Shown piece by piece: positions 1 to 7,233 of a stretch of 15,026 nucleotides of DNA (position 1 is its first letter; each line of letters begins with the position of its first letter). The notes under the pieces were generated by a model. That model saw nothing but the letters and a program-made list of their open reading frames with translations, did no database searches and was not told where the DNA came from. The translations under genes and the position numbers were made by a program. This DNA is from Caribbeanibacter sp964518305. GTDB taxonomy: Bacteria > Gemmatimonadota > Gemmatimonadetes > Palauibacterales > Palauibacteraceae. Where the stretch lies: contig CAZFDK010000066.1 in the NCBI GenBank assembly GCA_964518305.1, positions 1 to 15,026 of the forward strand. The letters are read 5' to 3'.

Positions 1-1035
1 GCCGCCGTCGTCGCTGACCCGGAGATCGCCGGCGATGTGGTAGATCCTGTTCGGATTCTCGGGATCCACCTGGATCCGGTTGTAGTAGAAGGGACGGTCA
101 CCCATGCCCTCGCTCTGGTTGACCATCTCCCAGCTGTTCCCGCCGTCCTCGGAGCGGAGCAGGGTGGTGGGCTTGGTCTCCACCAGGGCGTACACGATCT
201 CGGGGTTCGAAGGGGCGATGGAGACGTTGATCTTCCCGAGCGGGCCCTCGGGCAGGCCGTCCTCATCGGTGATCTCGTCCCAGCTCTCCCCGCCGTCGTG
301 GGACATGTACATCCCGCTCCCGGGCCCGCCGGACTTGAAGAAGTGCGGCCAGCGGCGCCGCTGCCACGTGGTGGCGATGAGCTTGTCCGGGTTGCCCGGA
401 TCCAGGGCCAGGTCCTCCGCCCCGGTGGTCGCGTTCGGGCCGGCGAGCACCAGCTCCCAGCTCTCCCCGCCGTCGGTGGTCTTGTAGACGCCCCGCTGCT
501 CGCCGCCGTTCCACAGCGGACCGGTGGCGGCGACCCACGCCACCTCGGGCTTCTCGGGATGGGCCAGCACCTCGGCGATGTGTTCGCTGTTCTCGAGGCC
601 GACGTGGGCCCAGGTCTCCCCCCCGTCCGTGCTCTTGAACACGCCCTGTCCGATGCCGACGGAGTTCCTGGGGTTGTCCTCCCCGGAGCCCACCCAGATC
701 AAGTCGTGGTTCTTCGGGTGCACCTCGATGGCCCCGACGGAGAGACTGGGCTGGTCGTCGAAGATCGGCTCCCAGGTGGTGCCCCCGTCCACCGTTCTCC
801 ATACGCCTCCTGTCGCCGCCCCCACGAACAGGGTGTCGCGGCTGCCGGCCACGCCGTCGATGGCTCCGATACGGCCGCTCATGGTCGCCGGGCCGATGGA
901 GCGGGCGTCCATGGCCGAGAGAGCCACGGTGTCCGCGTCGGCACCGCCGCCGGGTCCGGCGCCGTAGGGCTGGGCGGCCGCGGAGGCCGGCAGGAGGGCG
1001 AGCCCGAGGGCGATGACGATCGAGCGATGCTTCAT
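1..1035 (-). CDS. Secreted Asp-box (BNR/VPS10-like) beta-propeller protein, N-terminal part
   Basis: An open frame of 345 codons without a stop runs off the left edge, so only the N-terminal part is present. The start is ATG at 1035-1033, preceded by an AGGAGAG Shine-Dalgarno (1049-1043) 7 nt away. Residues 1-22 form a signal peptide (basic KHR, hydrophobic core, ASAAAQ cleavage region), so the protein is exported. Asp-box motifs (S/T-x-D-G-G-x-x-W) lie at about 81-88, 135-142, 186-193, 245-252 and 295-302, and a sixth is cut by the edge at 341. These motifs mark blades of sialidase/sortilin-type beta-propellers. Such proteins are often labelled 'glycosyl hydrolase', but I see no catalytic residues that would justify an enzyme name. 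It is a paralog of the next gene upstream and shares motifs such as GGVW-TxDxGxTW and SGGPGSG near a conserved tryptophan. The 138-nt gap to that gene could allow co-transcription. Export and fold are confident; function is unknown. Confidence 0.9.
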   Translation of the reverse strand, partial: MKHRSIVIALGLALLPASAAAQPYGAGPGGGADADTVALSAMDARSIGPATMSGRIGAIDGVAGSRDTLFVGAATGGVWRTVDGGTTWEPIFDDQPSLSVGAIEVHPKNHDLIWVGSGEDNPRNSVGIGQGVFKSTDGGETWAHVGLENSEHIAEVLAHPEKPEVAWVAATGPLWNGGEQRGVYKTTDGGESWELVLAGPNATTGAEDLALDPGNPDKLIATTWQRRRWPHFFKSGGPGSGMYMSHDGGESWDEITDEDGLPEGPLGKINVSIAPSNPEIVYALVETKPTTLLRSEDGGNSWEMVNQSEGMGDRPFYYNRIQVDPENPNRIYHIAGDLRVSDDGG

Positions 1036-1173
1036 ATCGCGACTCTCCTGCGTTCTGCGTGGGATCCTCGACGTTTGATCGGACCCTGGACTTCCATCAC
1101 GGCTCGTTGTGAGGACGGCCTGGACGGACCGAACGTTTAGTCGCCGCCCCGTGCGCGCCGCATGCCGCGGCCG

Positions 1174-4100
1174 TCAACCGCCCCTTCCGCCCTCCGGGAC
1201 CACGACGCCCCCCAGGCCTGCCTCCGAGACCGTGCGGTTGAAGGCCGGCACGAGATCATTCAGCAGCCGGTCGGTCCGGCCGCGAATCTGGCCCCACCGG
1301 CTCTGCAGATCGTCCAGCCTCCGCCTGTCGCCCTCGGTCGGCGGCGGCACCTCGCCGTCCACCGACCCGGCCATGTAGAGGATCTGGTCGCTGATCTGCG
1401 GCGGGAAGTTGATCACGTCCTGGAAGGTCTCCCGGTCCGGCTGGACGATCTCCTCGTAGACGGCCGTGAGGCTGTCGGCCAGCGCCCGCCCGGACTCGAC
1501 GACCTCGCCTGCGCCGGAACGTCCCTCGGCCCGCTCCACCAGGTCCTCCACCTGATCACGCACCGCCGCGACCCGGTTCGCGGTGCGGTTGGACTCGGCC
1601 AGGAGCCGCGTGGCCTCGGACATGAACCGCTCCTGGGCCAGGTAGGCCCGCCGGGGAGCGTCGCGTCGCGGGTCGGGAACGACCTCCAGGCTCCGGGACG
1701 CCGTCTCGCCGTCGGCGGCCAGTCGCACGGAGTAGCTGCCCGGCGGCACGATCCGCCCGGCGGTGCTCCCGTATTCGAAGATGCCGGGCACCTCCGGGAC
1801 GGGGTCGTGGCGGTAGTCCCAGGCGACCCGGTTCAGCCCCGGCGCGGGGTCGGGTATCTCCGTGGCCTCGCCCTCGACCGCCGCGGTGTCCGTGGCGTAG
1901 CGTCGAACGACGGTCCCGGTGCTGTCCGTCACGGTCAGCGTGACGGGACCCTCGACAGAGCCGGCAACGGAGTAATAGAGCTGGGCGCCCTGCGGCGGAT
2001 TCTCGCCCTCGTGTCGGTCGGAGCCGCCGAAGCCCCGTCCGCCCCGCCACTGGATCGCGGTGTCCGGCCGGAAGAGGTGGAGATCGGCGCTCACGGCGTC
2101 GGACGTCATCTGCCGCACCGGCGAGAGGTCGTCGAGGATCCAGAATCCCCGCCCCTGGGTGGACGCCACCAGATCGCCGTGTCGGACCTCCAGATCGGTG
2201 ACGGGCACCACGGGAATGTCGCCCTCGTCGGGCCCTTGGCCCGGCTCGGTGGCCGTGAGCCACGACTGCCAGCTTCCACCGTCGTCGAAGGACACGTACA
2301 TGCCGAGCTCGGTGCCGGCGTAGAGCAACCCCTCGCGCACCGGGTCTTCCCGCACGACGCGGACCCAGGCTCCGGGCCGGTCGATATCCGACCCGTCGAC
2401 GACGCGCGTCCAGCTCTCCCCGTAGTCCTCGGTTCGATAGACGTGGGGCGTGAAGTCGTCGTACTTGTAGCGCGTGAAGACTGCGTAGGCGCTCCCGGCG
2501 TCGTGTGGCGAGACCTCGATGGAGTTGATCATTCCCTCGGGCAGCCCCTCCGGCGTGACCTCGACCCAGCTGTCGCCGCCGTCCCGGGTCACGTGGACCA
2601 GCCCGTCGTCCGTGCCCACCCAGATCGTCCCCTCCTCGTGGACGGACGGCTCCACGTACATGATCGTGTTGTAGACTTCGCCGCCGGCGCCCTCGTTGGT
2701 GATGGGGACGCCGCCGGGACCCTGCTTCGTCGAGTCGTCCCGGGTCAGGTCCGGGGAGATCCGCTCCCAGCTCTGCCCCCGGTCCGTGGTGCGGAAGAGG
2801 TGATTCCCGGCGTGATAGATCGTGCTCGGGTCGTGGGGCGAGGCGACGATGGGCGCGTTCCAGTTAAACCGGTACTCCTGGTTCCGGGGTCGCATGCCGA
2901 GCCCCATCTCCGGGTACGCCATGATCGACTTCGTCTCACCGTTCTCTCTGTTCAGCATCGATATCTGGCCCTGGTAGCAGCCGCCGAAGACGTACTGCGG
3001 GTCCGCCGGGTCAAAGGCCAGGTAGGCGCTCTCGCAGCCGGGGCCAGCGCTCCAGTCCTTCCACCCGATCCCGCCGTCGGCGGCGCTGCTGATGATCACG
3101 GAGCTGTTGTCCTGCTGGCCGCCGTACACCCGGTAGGGCCACCGGTCGTCGGTGTTCACCCGGTAGAACTGGGCGGTGGGCTGGTTGCGCATGGTGGACC
3201 ACGTCTCGCCGCCGTTGGTGGTGATCTGGACGCCTCCGTCGTCGGCGACCCCGAGCACCTCGGGCTGCTCCGGATTGATCCACAGGTCGTGGGTGTCGCC
3301 GTGGGGCACGTCCAGCGACTCGAACTCCCGCCCGCCGTCCACCGAGCGGAGGGCCGGGGCGTTCAGCACGTAGACGGTATTCTCGTCCGCGGGGTGGGCG
3401 TAGACCTCCATGTAGTACCAGGAGCGGGCCTGGGTGACGCGCTCCCCGTTGACCTGCGCCCAGCTGTCTCCGGCGTCGTCCGAGCGGTACACGCCGCCGC
3501 GCCCGTCCGCGGCTTCCACGTTCACCCAGAGCCGGTCAGGGTCCGCCCTGGAGACGTCTATGCCGATCTTCCCCATGGTCTCCGGCAGCCCGTCCTCGAT
3601 CCTGCGCCAGGAGTCGCCGCCGTCCGTGGACTTCCACACGCCGCTGCCCGGCCCGCCGGAACGCACCTGCCACGGCCTGCGGAGGTGGTCCCAGTAGGCG
3701 GCGTACAGGATCCGTGGGTTCGTGGGATCCATGGCCAGGTCCGCCGCGCCGGCGGTCTCGTTGACGAAGTGGATCCGCTCCCAGCTCTCCCCGCCGTCCC
3801 GGGAGCGGTAGATCCCGCGCTCCTCGGCGGCGCCGTGGGGCGCCCCCTGCACCGCCGCGTAGACCAGCTCCGAGTTCTGCGGGTGGACCCGGATGCGGGA
3901 GATGGCCCGGGATTCCGGCAGGCCGACGTGGGTCCAGCTCTCCCCGCCGTCCCGGGAGCGGTAGACGCCGTCGCCGTGTGAGGTCATTACCCCGCGAACC
4001 GGATGCTCGCCCATGCCCACGTACACCACGCTCGGGTCGGACGGCGCCACCGTGATGGCTCCCACCGAGCCGGTGCCGAAGTAGCCGTCGGAGACGTTCT

Positions 4101-4404
4101 TCCACGTCTCGCCGGCGTCCGTGGTCTTCCAAACGCCCCCGCCGGTGGCACCCATGTAGAACACCTCCGGCCGGGAGGCCACGCCCGCCACCGACACGGC
4201 CCGGCCGCCCCGATAGGGACCGATCTGCCGCCACTCCATGGCCCGGAACATCTCGGGCCCGTAGGTGGGATCCTGAGCCAGCGCCCGGTCGGGGCCCGCT
4301 CCGGGGATCGCGGCCGGCGTCGGCGCCAGCTGGGCCACCCCGGCCAGGGCCAGGGCGGCGAGGACGACGCGAAGGGAGGAGAGCTGCTCGAGACGGTTCG
4401 CCAT
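1174..4404 (-). CDS. Large secreted Asp-box (BNR/VPS10-like) beta-propeller protein
   Basis: This 1076-residue exported protein begins at ATG 4404-4402, with a GGAGGA Shine-Dalgarno (4417-4412) 7 nt upstream. The frame stays open further upstream, but that part lies antisense to nfuA and is rejected. Residues 1-44 look like a signal sequence ending near ALAQ. About eleven Asp-boxes follow, at roughly 94, 150, 201, 259, 308, 354 (degenerate, REF instead of xSW), 395, 539, 606, 658 and 705, enough for one or two beta-propellers as in the sortilin/VPS10 fold. A beta-sandwich-like segment (about 805-910, including PPGSYSVRL) and a helical C-terminal tail (about 915-1060) complete the architecture, which is common in large bacterial 'BNR-repeat glycosyl hydrolase' proteins. 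The only two cysteines, C457 and C476, could form a disulfide in the periplasm. It heads a tandem pair with its shorter-read paralog downstream and is divergent from nfuA. The fold and export are well supported. Substrate and activity are unknown, and the hydrolase label is not proven. Confidence 0.92.
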   Translation of the reverse strand: MANRLEQLSSLRVVLAALALAGVAQLAPTPAAIPGAGPDRALAQDPTYGPEMFRAMEWRQIGPYRGGRAVSVAGVASRPEVFYMGATGGGVWKTTDAGETWKNVSDGYFGTGSVGAITVAPSDPSVVYVGMGEHPVRGVMTSHGDGVYRSRDGGESWTHVGLPESRAISRIRVHPQNSELVYAAVQGAPHGAAEERGIYRSRDGGESWERIHFVNETAGAADLAMDPTNPRILYAAYWDHLRRPWQVRSGGPGSGVWKSTDGGDSWRRIEDGLPETMGKIGIDVSRADPDRLWVNVEAADGRGGVYRSDDAGDSWAQVNGERVTQARSWYYMEVYAHPADENTVYVLNAPALRSVDGGREFESLDVPHGDTHDLWINPEQPEVLGVADDGGVQITTNGGETWSTMRNQPTAQFYRVNTDDRWPYRVYGGQQDNSSVIISSAADGGIGWKDWSAGPGCESAYLAFDPADPQYVFGGCYQGQISMLNRENGETKSIMAYPEMGLGMRPRNQEYRFNWNAPIVASPHDPSTIYHAGNHLFRTTDRGQSWERISPDLTRDDSTKQGPGGVPITNEGAGGEVYNTIMYVEPSVHEEGTIWVGTDDGLVHVTRDGGDSWVEVTPEGLPEGMINSIEVSPHDAGSAYAVFTRYKYDDFTPHVYRTEDYGESWTRVVDGSDIDRPGAWVRVVREDPVREGLLYAGTELGMYVSFDDGGSWQSWLTATEPGQGPDEGDIPVVPVTDLEVRHGDLVASTQGRGFWILDDLSPVRQMTSDAVSADLHLFRPDTAIQWRGGRGFGGSDRHEGENPPQGAQLYYSVAGSVEGPVTLTVTDSTGTVVRRYATDTAAVEGEATEIPDPAPGLNRVAWDYRHDPVPEVPGIFEYGSTAGRIVPPGSYSVRLAADGETASRSLEVVPDPRRDAPRRAYLAQERFMSEATRLLAESNRTANRVAAVRDQVEDLVERAEGRSGAGEVVESGRALADSLTAVYEEIVQPDRETFQDVINFPPQISDQILYMAGSVDGEVPPPTEGDRRRLDDLQSRWGQIRGRTDRLLNDLVPAFNRTVSEAGLGGVVVPEGGRGG
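3781..3812 (-). repeat. 32-bp exact direct repeat, copy 1, in an Asp-box blade
   Basis: The 32 bases at 3781-3812 are identical to those at 3934-3965, 153 bp (51 codons) apart. Both encode the YRSRDGGESW Asp-box region at residues 201-208 and 150-157 of the large secreted protein. Identity at synonymous positions suggests recent duplication or gene conversion between blades. Confidence 0.85.
3934..3965 (-). repeat. 32-bp exact direct repeat, copy 2, in an Asp-box blade
   Basis: The second copy of the exact repeat, covering the Asp-box at residues 150-157 of the large secreted protein. Shorter versions of the same core (for example near 282-297 and 457-473) recur in the paralogous gene at equivalent Asp-boxes. 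Confidence 0.85.
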
Positions 4405-4524
4405 GGGACGGTCCTCCGGCGGGGTTGGGATGCGTCGGGCGGGGAACCGCTCCCCGCCGACAGAAATCAGTTGACAGGCTAGGAGAGCACCGGGCGACGG
4501 GCAAAGGGCTCCGCGGCGGGCGGG

Positions 4525-4554
4525 GAAACATGCCGGCCGCGCGAGGGCTATATT
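4525..4554 (+). promoter_or_regulatory. Possible promoter of nfuA
   Basis: A TATATT hexamer (4549-4554) lies in an otherwise GC-rich 223-nt divergent intergenic region. It is preceded by a weak -35-like GAAACA (4525-4530) with an 18-bp spacer. The predicted start would leave a leader of roughly 65 nt before nfuA. The -10 is good (5 of 6 to the sigma70 consensus) and the -35 is poor (3 of 6). No convincing promoter for the opposite Asp-box gene was found in the same gap. Confidence 0.4.
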
Positions 4555-4627
4555 GACCCTCCGATCGATCCCGACCGGGGCGTTCCGGCCCCGCGCCCCG
4601 CAGTTCACGGCACGCGAGGAACAGGCG

Positions 4628-5227
4628 ATGACGAAGACAGCCGAGAGCCACATCGAGTTCACCGACGGCGCCAGCGAGCGCGTCCGCTCCTTCATCCAGG
4701 AGGAAGGCCAGCTGGACCTGTCGGTGCGCATCTCCGTGGTCAGCCCGAGTCCCCTGGACCCGCGGTACGACATGGCGCTCATCACCCCCGAGGAGCGCGG
4801 TCCCGAGGACGAGGTGGTGGAGATCGACGGCTTCGAGGTGGTCATGGAGCCGGAGAGCGCCGAGCTGCTGGAGGGGGCACGCGTCGACTGGGTGGAGTCG
4901 CTGGACGGCAGCGGCTTCAAGGTCGAGAACCCGAACCTGAAGCCCATCGGCTCGGAGCCGCTGGAGGGGCCCGTGGCGGAGCGCGTGCAGCAGGTCATCG
5001 AGGAGCAGGTCAACCCGGCGGTGGCCCAGCATGGCGGGCAGGTCTCCCTCGTGGACGTCCGCGACGACACTGTGTACGTGCGCATGGGCGGAGGCTGCCA
5101 GGGGTGCGGCATGGCCAACGTCACCCTGACCCAGGGCATCGAGCGCATGATCACCGACGCGGTGCCGGAGATCGAGAACATCCAGGACGTCACGGACCAC
5201 GCCGCTGGCTCCGACCCCTATTACTGA
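4628..5227 (+). CDS. nfuA: NfuA-type Fe-S cluster carrier protein
   Basis: A 199-residue cytoplasmic Fe-S carrier that receives assembled clusters and delivers them to apo-proteins. The start is ATG 4628 with AGGA (4617-4620) 7 nt upstream; the in-frame extension back to 4553 covers the putative promoter and is rejected. The N-terminal half (about 8-103) resembles an A-type (IscA/HesB) carrier domain that has lost its cysteines, as in E. coli NfuA. The C-terminal half (about 112-190) is the NifU-like domain with the CxxC cluster ligands C157 and C160 in GGGCQGCGMA. Length matches the family (E. coli NfuA is 191 residues). The protein is very acidic: 40 Asp/Glu against 13 Lys/Arg by hand count. 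It is divergent from the Asp-box gene and about 9 kb from the sufC-sufB start in this window, so it is probably transcribed separately from the main Suf operon. The family assignment is strong. Confidence 0.93.
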   Translation: MTKTAESHIEFTDGASERVRSFIQEEGQLDLSVRISVVSPSPLDPRYDMALITPEERGPEDEVVEIDGFEVVMEPESAELLEGARVDWVESLDGSGFKVENPNLKPIGSEPLEGPVAERVQQVIEEQVNPAVAQHGGQVSLVDVRDDTVYVRMGGGCQGCGMANVTLTQGIERMITDAVPEIENIQDVTDHAAGSDPYY

Positions 5228-5233
5228 TCCCGG

Positions 5234-5258
5234 CGGGTCGACTCGCGCCGGAGACCCG
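5234..5258 (+). terminator. Possible hairpin terminator after nfuA
   Basis: Seven bases after the nfuA stop, CGGGTC (5234-5239) can pair with GACCCG (5253-5258) around a 13-nt loop. Only a short TTT run occurs some 10 nt later, so it is not a classical intrinsic terminator. A second all-GC stem, GGCGGG/CCCGCC (5274-5279 with 5285-5290), lies further on and may instead belong to the leader of the following peptidase gene. Confidence 0.25.
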
Positions 5259-5336
5259 ACGCGGTAGTTTGAAGGCGGGCCGGCCCCGCCGGTCCGCGAC
5301 CGCAGGCCGACTGTCAACGCACTGACTGGTGGTTCC

Positions 5337-6731
5337 ATGCACGCTCCTCGCGCCCGCCGATCCCTTCCCGCCTTCCTCGTCATCTCCACGCTCGCCCTCG
5401 TCGCGTTGGCCTGCGGCTCGCCGGCGGGCGACGGAGCGGCCGGCTCGGCCTCCTCGGCATCGGACTCCGCCGCCGGCTACGGCTCCGCGGTGGCGTCCGA
5501 CAGCGTCGTCGTCAGCGAGGAGACACGCTCAGAGATCCGCACCCTGGCCGAGCGGCCCGCGGTCCAGGGCGCCCTGCGCCATGTCCGCGAGAACCACGAC
5601 CGCACCGTCCGCGACCAGGTCCACCTGACGGAGATCCCGGCGCCCCCCTTCGGCGAGGGAGAGCGGGCGGAGGAGTTCGCGCGCATGCTGGAGGAGGCCG
5701 GCGCGGACTCGGTGTTCATCGACGAGGAGGGCAACGTCTTCGGGGTTCGCCGGGGACGGGGCGAGGGCCGGATCGTGGTCTCGGGCCACCTGGACACGGT
5801 CTTCCCCGAGGGCACCGACGTCAGCGTCGAGAGCCGCGGCGACACCCTCTTCGCGCCGGGCATCGGCGACGACGCGCGCGGTCTGGCCACGGTGCTGTCC
5901 GTGCTCCGGGCCCTGGACGCGGCCGAGATCCGCACGCGCTCCGAGATCTGGTTCATGGGAACCGTCGGCGAGGAGGGCCTGGGCGACCTGCGCGGGGTGA
6001 AGCAACTCTTCCGCGAGGGGGGACCCCGCGTGGACGCGTTCGTATCGGTGGACGGCACGGGGCTCGGTCCCATCGTGAACCGGGCCCTGGGCTCTCGCCG
6101 CTACCGGGTCACCTTCACCGGGCCCGGCGGGCACTCCTGGGGCGCCTTCGGGCTCGGCAACCCGGCCCACGCCCTGGGACGCGCCATCCACCTCTTCGAG
6201 CAGCGGGCGGACGAGTTCACCTCCCGCGGCCCGCGCACCTCCTACAACGTGGGCCGCATCGGCGGCGGCACGGCGATCAACGCCATCCCCTACGAGGCGT
6301 GGATGGAGGTGGACATGCGGTCCCTGGAGCAGTCCCGCCTCATGCAAATCGACTCCCTGTTCCGCTCGGTGACGGGCCGGGCCCTGGAGGAGGCCAACGA
6401 GGTGCGGCGCCACGGGGACTCGCTGGAGTTGGAGACGGAGCTCGTTGGCGACCGCCCGTCGGGCGAGGTGCCGCCCTCGGACCCCCTGGTGCAGCGTGCG
6501 GCGGCCACCGCCGTGCACTTCGGGGCCGATCCTCTCCTGGAGCGCTCCTCCACGGACTCGAACACGCCCATCGCCGCCGGGGTGCCGGCGGTGACGGTCG
6601 GCGGAGGGGGTGAGGGGCAGGGAGCTCACTCGCTGGACGAGTGGTGGCTGGACACCGGCGACGCCCACCGGGGCGTGCAGCGGGTTCTTCTCCTGGTGCT
6701 CGGCCAGGCCGGAGGCCCCGGCTCCTCCTGA
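5337..6731 (+). CDS. M20-family metallopeptidase, probable lipoprotein
   Basis: A 464-residue protein of the M20 (PepT/CPG2-like) di-zinc aminoacylase/peptidase family. Residues 1-26 form a lipoprotein-type signal (basic ARR, hydrophobic core, VALAC with the candidate lipidated C26), followed by a Ser/Ala/Gly-rich linker to about residue 55. Family residues are all visible: H151 and D153 in GHLDTVFPEG, bridging D178 in GIGDDARG, catalytic E212 and metal ligand E213 in GEEG, D239 in SVDGTG, and H431 near the C-terminus. The middle (about 252-365) is the lid/dimerisation domain with the usual GPGGHSWG and INAIP motifs. The expected role is hydrolysis of short peptides or acylated amino acids outside the cytoplasmic membrane; the actual substrate cannot be read from sequence. 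The start at ATG 5337 gives a clean signal peptide, though the Shine-Dalgarno (GGTGG just upstream) is weak. The gene ends 9 nt before the stop of the convergent DUF2203 gene. Confidence 0.9.
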   Translation: MHAPRARRSLPAFLVISTLALVALACGSPAGDGAAGSASSASDSAAGYGSAVASDSVVVSEETRSEIRTLAERPAVQGALRHVRENHDRTVRDQVHLTEIPAPPFGEGERAEEFARMLEEAGADSVFIDEEGNVFGVRRGRGEGRIVVSGHLDTVFPEGTDVSVESRGDTLFAPGIGDDARGLATVLSVLRALDAAEIRTRSEIWFMGTVGEEGLGDLRGVKQLFREGGPRVDAFVSVDGTGLGPIVNRALGSRRYRVTFTGPGGHSWGAFGLGNPAHALGRAIHLFEQRADEFTSRGPRTSYNVGRIGGGTAINAIPYEAWMEVDMRSLEQSRLMQIDSLFRSVTGRALEEANEVRRHGDSLELETELVGDRPSGEVPPSDPLVQRAAATAVHFGADPLLERSSTDSNTPIAAGVPAVTVGGGGEGQGAHSLDEWWLDTGDAHRGVQRVLLLVLGQAGGPGSS

Positions 6732-6740
6732 TCGAACTGA

Positions 6741-7229
6741 TCAGAAGTCCAGCGCCGAGTCGTCGTCCCGCGCCGGGTCGTCGTCCAGTGCCAGCTCGCC
6801 GACCATCTCCTCGCTGATCGCGCGGCGTCCCCGATAGCCGCCGTCCACCTCGTGCCAGTAGCGGACCTTCGGCTCGCCGCGCTCCCAGCACAGGTATATC
6901 CACCGCCCCCGCCAGGTGGTGGGGAAGTCCACCAGCCCGTGCTCGATGCCACCGGCGGGAAAGCGGATGCCGCGGCCCAGGATCTCCTCCTGTATCAGCC
7001 CCTCCACGACCTCCTCGGCCTGGTCGATGGCCCGCCGGTGCTCCCGGAACTCCTCGTGGTCCGGGTTCTCCTCCTCCCGGACCCGCTCGCCCCACAGCGC
7101 GTCGAGCACCTGGAGCTTCTCGTGGTGACGGCGGGCGGCGTCCCGGTGCTCCGTGATCCGCTCCATCACCTCCTCCATGCGCGGGACCAGCCGGTTCGCC
7201 TCCTCCAGGGTGAAGGCCTTTCGGGTCAC
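6741..7229 (-). CDS. DUF2203 family protein
   Basis: A 162-residue soluble protein matching the DUF2203 pattern. It opens with FTLEEANRLVPRMEE, continues as a long charged helical region (about 8-82, probably coiled), and then has the conserved GLVDFP-TTWRGRWIYLCW-GEPKVRYWHEVDGGYRGRR core (about 98-137). Residues after about 145 form an acidic tail. The function of the family is not known. I take GTG at 7229-7227 as the start, since it gives the expected N-terminus (MTRKAFTLEE). An ATG at 7237 is out of frame. It is the last gene of a minus-strand operon, only 4 nt after the stop of the TonB receptor gene, and it converges with the M20 peptidase gene. The Shine-Dalgarno would lie inside the receptor's coding end (GGGGGCGGA), consistent with coupled translation. 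Confidence 0.88.
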   Translation of the reverse strand: MTRKAFTLEEANRLVPRMEEVMERITEHRDAARRHHEKLQVLDALWGERVREEENPDHEEFREHRRAIDQAEEVVEGLIQEEILGRGIRFPAGGIEHGLVDFPTTWRGRWIYLCWERGEPKVRYWHEVDGGYRGRRAISEEMVGELALDDDPARDDDSALDF

Positions 7230-7233
7230 GGGA

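Noticed and set aside
1162..3981. A 939-codon open frame on the plus strand opposite the large Asp-box gene
   Set aside because: It is a GC-driven antisense shadow: low-complexity Arg/Gly/Val/His/Asp composition, no recognisable domain, and the minus strand encodes a clear exported Asp-box protein with a strong ribosome-binding site.
4471..4476. Perfect TTGACA -35 hexamer on the plus strand
   Set aside because: No -10-like sequence occurs 15-19 bp downstream, where the DNA is all GC-rich.
4405..5193. In-frame upstream extension of the large Asp-box gene
   Set aside because: It runs antisense through nfuA. The ATG at 4404 has a strong Shine-Dalgarno and gives a clean signal peptide.
5529..6668. 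A 379-codon minus-strand frame opposite the M20 peptidase
   Set aside because: It is a shadow ORF. The plus-strand frame has all catalytic and metal residues of M20 enzymes in order.
6729..6744. Repeated CTGATC and palindromic CTGATCAG at the junction of two convergent genes
   Set aside because: The repeat is very short and arises largely from the two stop codons. The possible stem is 4-5 bp and too weak for a terminator.
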